Shown piece after piece: positions 33,317-42,439 of a DNA stretch of 64,000 nucleotides. The notes beneath the pieces are model-generated. The model ran no database searches. It was not told the origin of the DNA and saw only the letters and a list, made by a program, of their open reading frames with translations. Within the stretch, counting starts at the first letter, position 1. Each line of letters opens with the position of its first letter. Position numbers and translations under genes: made by a program. The stretch comes from Pseudomonadota bacterium (GTDB lineage Bacteria; Pseudomonadota; Gammaproteobacteria; Steroidobacterales; Steroidobacteraceae), in assembly GCA_023423065.1 (NCBI GenBank), contig JAFAGC010000054.1:12975-76974 (forward strand), read 5' to 3'.

Positions 33317-33618
33317 TCGAACTCAACTGGCTGCTGACCCTGTCCGGCGTGCTGTTCGCGATTTCGGTCGCGGGCATGTTCATCAACCGCAAGAACCTGA
33401 TCCTGCTGTTGATGTGCGTCGAACTCCTGCTGCTCGCCGTGAACTTCAATTTCGTCGCGTTCTCGCGCTTTCTCGACGACATCAACGGACAGATCTTCGT
33501 GTTCTTCGTGCTGACCGTCGCGGCGGCCGAATCGGCGATCGGTCTGGCGATTCTCGTCGTGCTGTTCCGCGAGCGGCGCACCATCAACGTCGAAGACGTA
33601 AGCACCTTGAAGGGTTGA
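33313..33618 (+). CDS. nuoK: NADH-quinone oxidoreductase subunit K
   Basis: This 101-residue three-helix subunit carries the conserved intramembrane Glu residues in MCVELLLLAVNFN and TVAAAESAIGLAI, which take part in the proton path. Length equals the family norm. It starts within the nuoJ stop. Confidence 0.96.
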   Translation: MIELNWLLTLSGVLFAISVAGMFINRKNLILLLMCVELLLLAVNFNFVAFSRFLDDINGQIFVFFVLTVAAAESAIGLAILVVLFRERRTINVEDVSTLKG

Positions 33619-33620
33619 GC

Positions 33621-35747
<2,127 letters not shown>

Positions 35748-35762
35748 CAAGAACGAGAACAC

Positions 35763-37280
35763 ATGAAGGGTTTTGGACTGTTATCGCTGCTGACCTGGCT
35801 GCCCATCGTGGGCGGACTGGTCGTGCTGTTCCTCGGTGACCGGGGCATCAAGGCCGGACGCTGGGTGGCGCTCGTCACGGCGCTCGTCGTGTTCGGACTC
35901 TCGATCCCGTTGTGGACGGGCTTCGACACCGGCACCGCGGCGCTCCAGTTCGTCGAGCAGCTGCCGTGGATCCCGGCGTTCCACTCGACTTACTACCTGG
36001 GCGTCGACGGCATCTCGATGCCGCTGATCCTGCTCACCACGTTCATCACGATCCCGGTCGTGGTCGCCGCGTGGACGGTGATCGAGACGCGTCCCGCGCA
36101 GTACTACGCCGCGTTCCTGATCATGGAAGGCCTCATGATCGGCGTGTTCGCCGCGGCCGACGCGCTGCTGTTCTATTTCTTCTGGGAAGCGATGCTCATC
36201 CCGATGTTCCTGATCATCGGCGTGTGGGGCGGTCCGCGGCGCGTGTACGCGACCATCAAGTTCTTCCTGTACACGTTCCTCGGCAGCGTGTTCATGCTGG
36301 TCGCGCTGATCTACATGTATCTCAAGTCCGGCGACTACAGCATCGCCGCGTTCCACAGGCTGCCGCTGACGATGGCGGAACAGCACTGGATCTTCCTCGC
36401 GTTCTTCGCCGCGTTCGCGGTCAAGATCCCGATGGTCCCGGTGCACACCTGGTTGCCGGACGCGCACGTCGAGGCGCCGACCGGCGGCTCCGTGGTGCTG
36501 GCGGCGATCATGCTGAAGATGGGCGGATACGGCTTCCTGCGCTTCAGCCTGCCGATCACGCCGGACGCGTCGCGCGAGCTCGACGTGCTGCTGATCACGC
36601 TGTCGCTGATCGCCGTGGTCTACATCGGCTTCGTCGCGCTCGTGCAGACGGACATGAAGAAGCTCATCGCGTATTCGTCCATCGCGCACATGGGCTTCGT
36701 GACGCTCGGTTCGTTCCTCGTGTACGACATCGTCGCGAACACCGGCAACGTGCAGGGCGCCGGCATGGGCATCGACGGCGCGATGGTGCAGATGATTTCG
36801 CACGGCCTCATCTCGGGCGCGTTGTTCCTGTGTGTGGGCGTCATGTACGACCGCGTGCATTCGCGCGAAATCAGCGCCTACGGCGGCGTGATCAACACGA
36901 TGCCGAAGTTCGCCGCGTTCATGGTGCTGTTCGCGCTGGCCAACTCCGGCCTGCCGGGCACCTCGGGTTTCGTCGGCGAGTTCCTCGTGATCATCGCCGC
37001 GTTCAAGGCCAACTTCTGGTATGCGTTCCTCGCCGGTCTCACGCTGATCCTGGGCGCCGCGTACACGTTGTGGCTGGTGAAGCGAGTGATCTTCGGCGAG
37101 GTCGCCAACAAGCACGTCGCGGAGCTGCAGGACCTCAACGCGCGTGAATTCATCGTTCTCGGGGCGCTCGCCGTCGGCGTGTTGCTCCTCGGCGTGTGGC
37201 CCGCGCCGCTGCTCGAAGTCCTGCAGGCCACCGTCCAGAACCTCGTTCAGCAGATTTCCGCCAGCAAGTTGCCGTTATGA
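35763..37280 (+). CDS. nuoM: NADH-quinone oxidoreductase subunit M
   Basis: This 505-residue antiporter-like proton-pumping subunit shows FYFFWEAMLIPMFLIIGVWGG with the conserved Glu, KIPMVPVHTWLPDAHVEAPTGGSV, DMKKLIAYSSIAHMGFV, and a conserved GLPGTSGFVGEF segment. About 14 helices are expected. It starts 15 bases after nuoL, and its stop overlaps nuoN (ATGA). Confidence 0.97.
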   Translation: MKGFGLLSLLTWLPIVGGLVVLFLGDRGIKAGRWVALVTALVVFGLSIPLWTGFDTGTAALQFVEQLPWIPAFHSTYYLGVDGISMPLILLTTFITIPVVVAAWTVIETRPAQYYAAFLIMEGLMIGVFAAADALLFYFFWEAMLIPMFLIIGVWGGPRRVYATIKFFLYTFLGSVFMLVALIYMYLKSGDYSIAAFHRLPLTMAEQHWIFLAFFAAFAVKIPMVPVHTWLPDAHVEAPTGGSVVLAAIMLKMGGYGFLRFSLPITPDASRELDVLLITLSLIAVVYIGFVALVQTDMKKLIAYSSIAHMGFVTLGSFLVYDIVANTGNVQGAGMGIDGAMVQMISHGLISGALFLCVGVMYDRVHSREISAYGGVINTMPKFAAFMVLFALANSGLPGTSGFVGEFLVIIAAFKANFWYAFLAGLTLILGAAYTLWLVKRVIFGEVANKHVAELQDLNAREFIVLGALAVGVLLLGVWPAPLLEVLQATVQNLVQQISASKLPL

Positions 37281-38731
37281 CCCCAGATCCATCAGCACCC
37301 TTCACCTGGGCGAGCCTGCAACCCGCGCTGCCGGAGATCTATCTCGTCGGCGCGATCTGCGTGCTGCTGCTCGCGGACGTCTTCTTCGGCGACAAGCGCC
37401 GCGGTCTCGCGCCCACGCTCACGCTGGTGATCCTCGTGATCGGCGCGTTCCTGACCGCGAGGTACGCCAACGTCACCGAGCGCGTGACGCTGTTCAGCGA
37501 GAGCTACGTCGCCGATCCGCTCGCGGTGCTGCTCAAGTTGTTCGGCTTCATGAGCATGGCCGTCGCGCTGCTGTATTCGCGCGAATATCTCGAGCGCCGC
37601 GGCATGATGCGCGGCGAGTACTACGTGCTCGCGCTGACCGCGTTGCTCGGCGTGTTCGTCATGGTGTCGGCGAACAGCCTGCTCACGATGTACATCGGTG
37701 TCGAGCTGATGTCGCTGTCGCTGTACGCCATGGTCGCGTTCGACCGCACGTCCGGCATCGCGGCCGAGTCGGCCATGAAGTACTTCGTGCTCGGCGCGAT
37801 CGCGTCGGGCATGTTGCTGTACGGCATGTCGCTGATCTACGGCCTCACCGGCACGTTGCTGCTCGACGATCTCGCCGCGATTGCGGCGGGCGAGCCCAGC
37901 ATCGGCGTGGTCTTCGGACTCGTGTTCATCGTGGTGGCCGTCGCGTTCAAGTTCGGCGCCGTGCCGTTCCACATGTGGCTGCCCGACGTGTATCACGGCT
38001 CGCCGACCGCGGTGACGCTGTTCGTGTCGACGGTGCCGAAGATCGCTTCGTTCGCCTTCGCGTTCCGCCTGCTCGCTCACGGCCTGGGCGGCGTCGGCGC
38101 GACGTGGCAGGACATGCTCGCGCCGCTCGCGGTGTTGTCGATGGTGTTCGGCAACGTCATCGCGATCGCGCAGACCAACTTGAAGCGACTGCTCGCGTAC
38201 TCCGCGATCGGCAACGTGGGCTTCATCCTGCTCGGCTTCGTGGCCGGCACCGCGATGGGCTACGAGGCGGCGCTGTATTACACGATCGCCTACGTGATCA
38301 TGACGCTCGGCTCGTTCGGTGTACTGGTGCTCGCCAGCCGCGCCGGGTTCGAGGCCGAGGACCTGGATCATTTCAAGGGCCTCTCGAAGCGCGATCCGCT
38401 GCTCGCGTACACGATGATGGCGCTGATGTTCTCGACCGCCGGCGTCCCGCCGTTCATCGGCTTCTGGGCCAAGTTCAACATCCTGCAGGCGCTGTGGCTC
38501 ACGAATCACGTCTGGCTGATCCTGATCGCCGTGCTCGTGTCCGTGGTCGGCGCGTTCTATTACCTGCGCGTCGTCAAGATCATGTTCTTCGATCCGCCGG
38601 GCGAGCTGCCGGTGGGCCGGTCGAGCGGGGTGGCCGTACGCGGCGTGCTCGCGCTGAACGGCCTGGCCGTTCTCGCGCTCGGAATCCTGCCGGACGTCCT
38701 GATCCAGCTCTGCGCCAAGGTCATCGGCTGA
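37277..38731 (+). CDS. nuoN: NADH-quinone oxidoreductase subunit N
   Basis: This 484-residue antiporter-like subunit closes the nuo operon. It shows YIGVELMSLSLYAMVAF with the conserved Glu, FKFGAVPFHMWLPDVYHGSPTAVT, TNLKRLLAYSAIGNVGFILLG, and TAGVPPFIGFWAKF. The reading frame overlaps nuoM by four bases. The initiator tRNA gene with its own promoter follows about 90 bases downstream. Confidence 0.97.
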   Translation: MTPDPSAPFTWASLQPALPEIYLVGAICVLLLADVFFGDKRRGLAPTLTLVILVIGAFLTARYANVTERVTLFSESYVADPLAVLLKLFGFMSMAVALLYSREYLERRGMMRGEYYVLALTALLGVFVMVSANSLLTMYIGVELMSLSLYAMVAFDRTSGIAAESAMKYFVLGAIASGMLLYGMSLIYGLTGTLLLDDLAAIAAGEPSIGVVFGLVFIVVAVAFKFGAVPFHMWLPDVYHGSPTAVTLFVSTVPKIASFAFAFRLLAHGLGGVGATWQDMLAPLAVLSMVFGNVIAIAQTNLKRLLAYSAIGNVGFILLGFVAGTAMGYEAALYYTIAYVIMTLGSFGVLVLASRAGFEAEDLDHFKGLSKRDPLLAYTMMALMFSTAGVPPFIGFWAKFNILQALWLTNHVWLILIAVLVSVVGAFYYLRVVKIMFFDPPGELPVGRSSGVAVRGVLALNGLAVLALGILPDVLIQLCAKVIG

Positions 38732-38766
38732 CGGCAATCGGTTAAACGGCGGCCCGCACGAGGGGT

Positions 38767-38816
38767 TTGCAAACCGCGCGCGCTTCGACCAGAATGCGCG
38801 CCCCTCGATCGAGGGG
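38767..38816 (+). promoter_or_regulatory. tRNA-fMet promoter with palindrome at the start site
   Basis: TTGCAA (38767-38772) and CAGAAT (38790-38795) are 17 bases apart, followed by the GC-rich discriminator GCGCG. A perfect 16-base palindrome (CCCCTCGATCGAGGGG, 38801-38816) covers the expected start point. It could fold as a hairpin in the precursor leader or serve as a protein-binding site. Confidence 0.6.
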
Positions 38817-38822
38817 ATCGGT

Positions 38823-38899
38823 TGCGGGGTGGAGCAGTCTGGCAGCTCGTCGGGCTCATAACCCGAAGGTCGCAGGTTCAAATCCTGCCCCCGCTACCA
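38823..38899 (+). tRNA. Initiator tRNA-fMet (anticodon CAT)
   Basis: This 77-base tRNA has anticodon loop CTCATAA, the three consecutive G-C pairs (GGG/CCC) in the anticodon stem that mark initiators, T loop TTCAAAT and encoded CCA. Positions 1 and 72 are T and T, so the first acceptor pair is absent, another initiator hallmark; most bacteria use C-A there. In Pseudomonas and Xanthomonas relatives rimP follows directly; here rimP is about 14.4 kb away. Confidence 0.97.
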
Positions 38900-39294
38900 C
38901 TTCACCGTTTCACCTGCTCCAACGGTTCAATACTCCGGGTAGTGAGAACGCGCCGTGCTTCGCGCGCCCTGAGGCCATCAAGGCCGCGAAGGCCGCGCGT
39001 TACGCGGCGGACACGGAAAACGGCAAACCAGTCGCCGAGTCGTGCCTCGAGCACGAGATCTAGTTCGCCCTGAAGAAGCGAAAGATCTGACGTAACCCTC
39101 CTGTTTCCCGCCCGGCCGCGTCCCGAATCGGCGCGGCCCTCTTTGCCTCGTCGACATAAATCCTTGTCCCGACGGGAAATCCAATCTGGTTAGAAGTTGG
39201 TGATCGCCAGGTGAGGACAAAACCGGCGCGGTTCCGTTTGATCGCGGGAAAAGGCGGCCGTGGCCGTGGATAACAAGAAAGGGAACGGGGACGC
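38900..39294. other. Intergenic stretch after tRNA-fMet: no intact gene, one terminator-like stem
   Basis: This 395-base gap contains no convincing gene. A short frame ending at 39063 reads EAIKAAKAARYAADTENGKP and continues in the same frame after a TAG with FALKKRKI. It looks like a degraded gene end, but I cannot name the source. GGCCGCG (39114-39120) pairs with CGCGGCC (39132-39138), and CTCTTT follows; this may terminate the tRNA transcript. The start of the accessory cassette probably lies here. Confidence 0.45.
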
Positions 39295-40260
39295 ATGCGA
39301 TTAGGGACGTTGTCGGGACTGTTGGTCACGGTGTTGGCGCTGGCGGCGTGCAGCGGCTCCAACGATGCAGGGGGTGAGGCAGCACACGGCAAGGAGTCCG
39401 GCCCCTCGAGAGGCGACGCCACCACCGCCGAGGAGGTCGCCAGACAAGCCCGCGGCAAGGTGAAGTGCCCGGCCAGGATTTCCACGCCACCGCGTGGCGA
39501 GGGCGCACCGGTCGATGACGTTGTCGGTGTGCGGCCCGGAATGACCTACGACGAAGCGGTGAACGTGGTGCTGTGTTCGCACGACCTGCTCGTCGTCGAG
39601 CAGGATGACATGCGCGCATTCCAGATCCAGGCCTTCGGCCAGAAGCTGCGCCATGGCTTCAATGCCCGCTTCGCCGCGCCTCCGAAGACGTCCGAGCAGA
39701 TCATCGCCGAGATGCAGGACCGCGCGACCGCGCGCGGCAACAACCAGGTCATCGAGGACATGCAGCCGGGGCAGTCGAAGTGGTACGTCGCGACCATCGG
39801 TCTGCCCGGCCAGGAGAGGGTGCTGAGCGCGGCCCGCGAGGAATGGTTTGCGGCGGATCGCTACCCGACGCTTGCCAGCGTCCAGAAGGCGCTCATCGAC
39901 AAGTACGGCCAGCCCACGGACGCCCACGCGGAGCAGAACTACCAGACGAAGACGTACCGCATGCAGTGGCGCCGCGATGCCCGGCAGCAGCCGGCCGCGG
40001 AGGGCCGATGCGCCACGGGCGCAGATCCGGACTCGGCCACTAACTACTCGCCAGACTGCGGAATCAGCGTGGCCGCCAATCTCCGCCAGCGCGCCGACAA
40101 CCCGGACCTGGTCGAGTTCCTGCAGGTCTCGGTGATCGACAAGGCCGGCGGTTACGCCGCCATCGTCGCCACGGAGCAGGGGCTCGAAAGTCTCGATGCC
40201 GAGCGTCGCGCCGCGCAGTTGCAGCAGGCCGAGAAGAACTCCGACGCGCCCACACTCTGA
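39295..40260 (+). CDS. Putative lipoprotein, paralogous to the C-terminal part of the 40.9-kb gene
   Basis: This 321-residue protein has a lipoprotein signal (TVLALAACSGS, lipidated Cys at about residue 19), a Gly/Ser-rich linker, and a domain from about residue 72. The domain begins VGVRPGMTYDEAVNVVLC and contains YPTLASVQKALIDKYGQPT and YRMQWRRDARQQP. It ends with two Cys (GRCATG, DCGISVAANL) and LVEFLQVSVIDK. The same order of motifs occurs in the protein encoded at 40886-42235, so the two share a domain. I do not recognise the family. It starts a four-gene run upstream of the DNA-binding kinase. AAGGGAACGGGG precedes the start. Confidence 0.75.
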   Translation: MRLGTLSGLLVTVLALAACSGSNDAGGEAAHGKESGPSRGDATTAEEVARQARGKVKCPARISTPPRGEGAPVDDVVGVRPGMTYDEAVNVVLCSHDLLVVEQDDMRAFQIQAFGQKLRHGFNARFAAPPKTSEQIIAEMQDRATARGNNQVIEDMQPGQSKWYVATIGLPGQERVLSAAREEWFAADRYPTLASVQKALIDKYGQPTDAHAEQNYQTKTYRMQWRRDARQQPAAEGRCATGADPDSATNYSPDCGISVAANLRQRADNPDLVEFLQVSVIDKAGGYAAIVATEQGLESLDAERRAAQLQQAEKNSDAPTL

Positions 40261-40271
40261 GGAATCGCCGC

Positions 40272-40568
40272 ATGAAGAAAATTGCCATTGCAGTCTGCAT
40301 CGCGATGTTCGCCGCCGGATGCGCGCCGGGCGTCGGCGGCACCTACAAGCCGGCCAACGGCAACGCCATCTTCCAGTCGCTCACGTTCAAGTCCGGCGGC
40401 AAAGTGGAAATCGAAGTGTTCGGCTCCGTGGTCGAAGGCAACTACGAGGTCGAGGACGGCAAGGTGAAGCTCACCGGCCCGGAGGGCAGCCGCCTGATGA
40501 CGATAGAAGGCGACTGCATCGACGGCGGAACGGGACTCATCGGGCTCGGGCGGTACTGCCGCTCCTGA
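40272..40568 (+). CDS. Small lipoprotein of unknown function
   Basis: This 98-residue protein has a lipobox (FAAGCAPG, Cys at about residue 17) and a mature domain of about 80 residues, probably a small beta sandwich. The pattern is GTYKPANGNAIFQSLTFKSG and GNYEVEDGKVKLTGPEG. It ends in two Cys (GDCIDGG, RYCRS) that may form a disulfide. GAGGAA precedes the start, and it follows the larger lipoprotein by 11 bases. Small beta proteins of this type occur in several DUF families; none can be named with confidence. Confidence 0.7.
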   Translation: MKKIAIAVCIAMFAAGCAPGVGGTYKPANGNAIFQSLTFKSGGKVEIEVFGSVVEGNYEVEDGKVKLTGPEGSRLMTIEGDCIDGGTGLIGLGRYCRS

Positions 40569-40602
40569 TGACTGCAACTAGATAGAGACAAAGGGAGACA
40601 AG

Positions 40603-40875
40603 ATGCGACAGTGGCTTCATTTCGACTCGATGGTCACTCCGAAGATCATCACGTTCATCTACTGGCTGATGCTGGCGGGCGCCGCGCTCGTGGGCATATC
40701 GATGCTCTTCAAGGGCTTCGAGACGATGCGGTACTCGGGTTTCGCGGGATTCGGCATGGTCGTGTGCGCACCGCTGGTCGCCGGGTTGATCGCGCTGATG
40801 TCCCGCATCTACTGCGAACTCATGATCGTGCTGTTCAAGATCAACGAAGCGTTGCAGGACATCCGTAAAAAGTAG
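40603..40875 (+). CDS. DUF4282-like inner-membrane protein
   Basis: This 90-residue protein resembles DUF4282: FDSMVTPKIITFIYWLMLAG, a short linker, a second helix (MVVCAPLVAGLIALMSRIYC) and the conserved C-terminal ELMIVLFKINEALQDIRKK. There are two transmembrane helices with a cytoplasmic amphipathic end. A GGGAG ribosome-binding site precedes ATG. It lies 10 bases before the next gene. DUF4282 proteins have no assigned activity; the context suggests a membrane partner for the neighbouring lipoproteins and kinase. Confidence 0.75.
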   Translation: MRQWLHFDSMVTPKIITFIYWLMLAGAALVGISMLFKGFETMRYSGFAGFGMVVCAPLVAGLIALMSRIYCELMIVLFKINEALQDIRKK

Positions 40876-40885
40876 CCAGTAAGCC

Positions 40886-42235
40886 ATGAAGAACGCGATT
40901 GCAGAAGGACATTGGGATCGCACGAGGCTGTGTGCCGCGGCAGTCATCTGTCTCGGCAGCGGCCTCGTCTTCAGCCAGGCAAACACTGACTACGCGGTCG
41001 AGAGGCAGCTCCAGTTCATCTCGGGCGACGCGAACATGCGGGCGGGGCTCGGCCGTCAACCCGCGGTCAGCGAACTGGTTGCCGGAGAGTTCACCATCAG
41101 CGTCGACGATCTCGACGACGACGGCGCCCGGGAAATCATCGTCGTCGGTTCCGGTCCGCAGTTCTGCGGAAGCGGTGGATGCCTGACCGTGGTGCTGCGC
41201 AATGCGGGGCCCGGCCAGCTCGAGCCCATCTTCCAGCAGAACCTCTTTCCCCGGCTGGGAGTGACGCGGGAGAAGGAGAACGGATATCGCCTGCTCGCCG
41301 CGCTCGACGGCAGGGGCAGGATCGCGCGCGGCGAAAAGCCGGGGACTCCGCTGTTCGGCAAGCCCATGGTCTATGCGATGACGGCGGCGTCGACGGCGAA
41401 GCCTCAGGCGACATCCGCGCAGCCTGTCGCCGCGGCGCAAGCGTCATCGGGCGGCGGCGCCGCCATCGACGTGCTCGGGATGAGTCTGGGCAAGTCTTCG
41501 ATCGCCGACGTGCGCAAGGCGCTCGCGGCGGTGCAGCCGGCTCTGCGCCTGAACGAAGGACAGATGACGCTGGCCGGCCGGTCCGCGACGGCGGGCATCA
41601 CCCGGGGACCCATCGAGGTGGGCGAGGGACCGTTCCTGCGGCTGATCGAGGCAATCACTCATACGTCCAACTTCAGTGCGAGGTGCGGCAACGTTGCGAC
41701 GCAGGGTCCGAATGCCTATTGCGAGATCGTCCGTGTGTCATTTTCGGCGCCGCCCACGGCGGGGATCGCGCAGGTTGTGGATCGCGACGTGTACTTCGGA
41801 CCGAACGGGCCGACGTTCGACAACATGCAGGCGAGCCTCACGAGCAAGTATGGTCCGGTGGGATTCCAGAAGGCTTACGGCGACGCCGGACAGTCTATCC
41901 ACCTGCACTGGGCGTGGGACGCGGCGGGTCGGCCGATTCCGCTCAACGAGCGCCATACGTGTGCGAATGACCGGGTAGCCATCGCCGCCGGGCTCATGCT
42001 CCAGGAGGAACAGAAGCGCGCCAACGTCCACGTCGAAGCCGGCTGCGCGACCACGTTGAAAGTGCAATACGGCGGACGCAATCGCATCGTCACGAATCTC
42101 AAGATCGTCGCGGTCGATCATCGCGCCGTGCGCGACCTCAATGCCCGGACGAATCAGTACGTCGATGAACTGGTCGCCGAGGTGGAGCGCAAGGAGCGCG
42201 AAAAGGCCGGCGCGGTCGCCACGCCAAAACTATAG
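40886..42235 (+). CDS. Secreted two-domain protein: FG-GAP-like segment plus domain shared with the 39.3-kb lipoprotein
   Basis: This 449-residue protein has a signal peptide (LCAAAVICLGSGLVFSQA). Residues about 55-155 contain a calcium-loop-like DDLDDDGAREIIVVGSG typical of FG-GAP/VCBS-type repeats. An Ala/Ser linker of about 30 residues follows. The C-terminal domain (about 190-430) begins LGMSLGKSSIADVRKAL and contains TFDNMQASLTSKYGPVG, HLHWAWDAAGRP, HTCANDR, AGCATTLKVQYGG and NLKIVAVDH, the same motif order as the 39295 lipoprotein. The C-terminus is a charged helix. Function unknown. Confidence 0.75.
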   Translation: MKNAIAEGHWDRTRLCAAAVICLGSGLVFSQANTDYAVERQLQFISGDANMRAGLGRQPAVSELVAGEFTISVDDLDDDGAREIIVVGSGPQFCGSGGCLTVVLRNAGPGQLEPIFQQNLFPRLGVTREKENGYRLLAALDGRGRIARGEKPGTPLFGKPMVYAMTAASTAKPQATSAQPVAAAQASSGGGAAIDVLGMSLGKSSIADVRKALAAVQPALRLNEGQMTLAGRSATAGITRGPIEVGEGPFLRLIEAITHTSNFSARCGNVATQGPNAYCEIVRVSFSAPPTAGIAQVVDRDVYFGPNGPTFDNMQASLTSKYGPVGFQKAYGDAGQSIHLHWAWDAAGRPIPLNERHTCANDRVAIAAGLMLQEEQKRANVHVEAGCATTLKVQYGGRNRIVTNLKIVAVDHRAVRDLNARTNQYVDELVAEVERKEREKAGAVATPKL

Positions 42236-42281
42236 GAGTCGCGCCTACCCGGTAATCACGACATAAATCACTCCCGGACAG

Positions 42282-42303
42282 CCCCGCCTGTTAGTTAGCG
42301 GGG
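42282..42303 (+). terminator. Stem after the four-gene lipoprotein cluster
   Basis: CCCCGC (42282-42287) pairs with GCGGGG (42298-42303) around a 10-base loop. Only two T follow, so termination would be weak. It separates the small-protein genes from the kinase gene, which has about 200 bases of its own upstream region. Confidence 0.35.
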
Positions 42304-42439
42304 GTTGGCGAGGCTTCCAGGCTGCCTGCAACGCTGGCGGCCCGATGCCTTGCCGGCCAAATGCCGCCCGGCTATCCTCGAACCGAAACAAGAACTACAA
42401 GTCGGTCTGTGCCTGGAAACGGGCACGCGGGGATGGGGG

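Noticed and set aside
38767..39063. 98-codon plus-strand frame across tRNA-fMet
   Set aside because: Most of it reads through the tRNA promoter and tRNA gene, so it cannot be a real gene as a whole; only its end was kept as a possible remnant.
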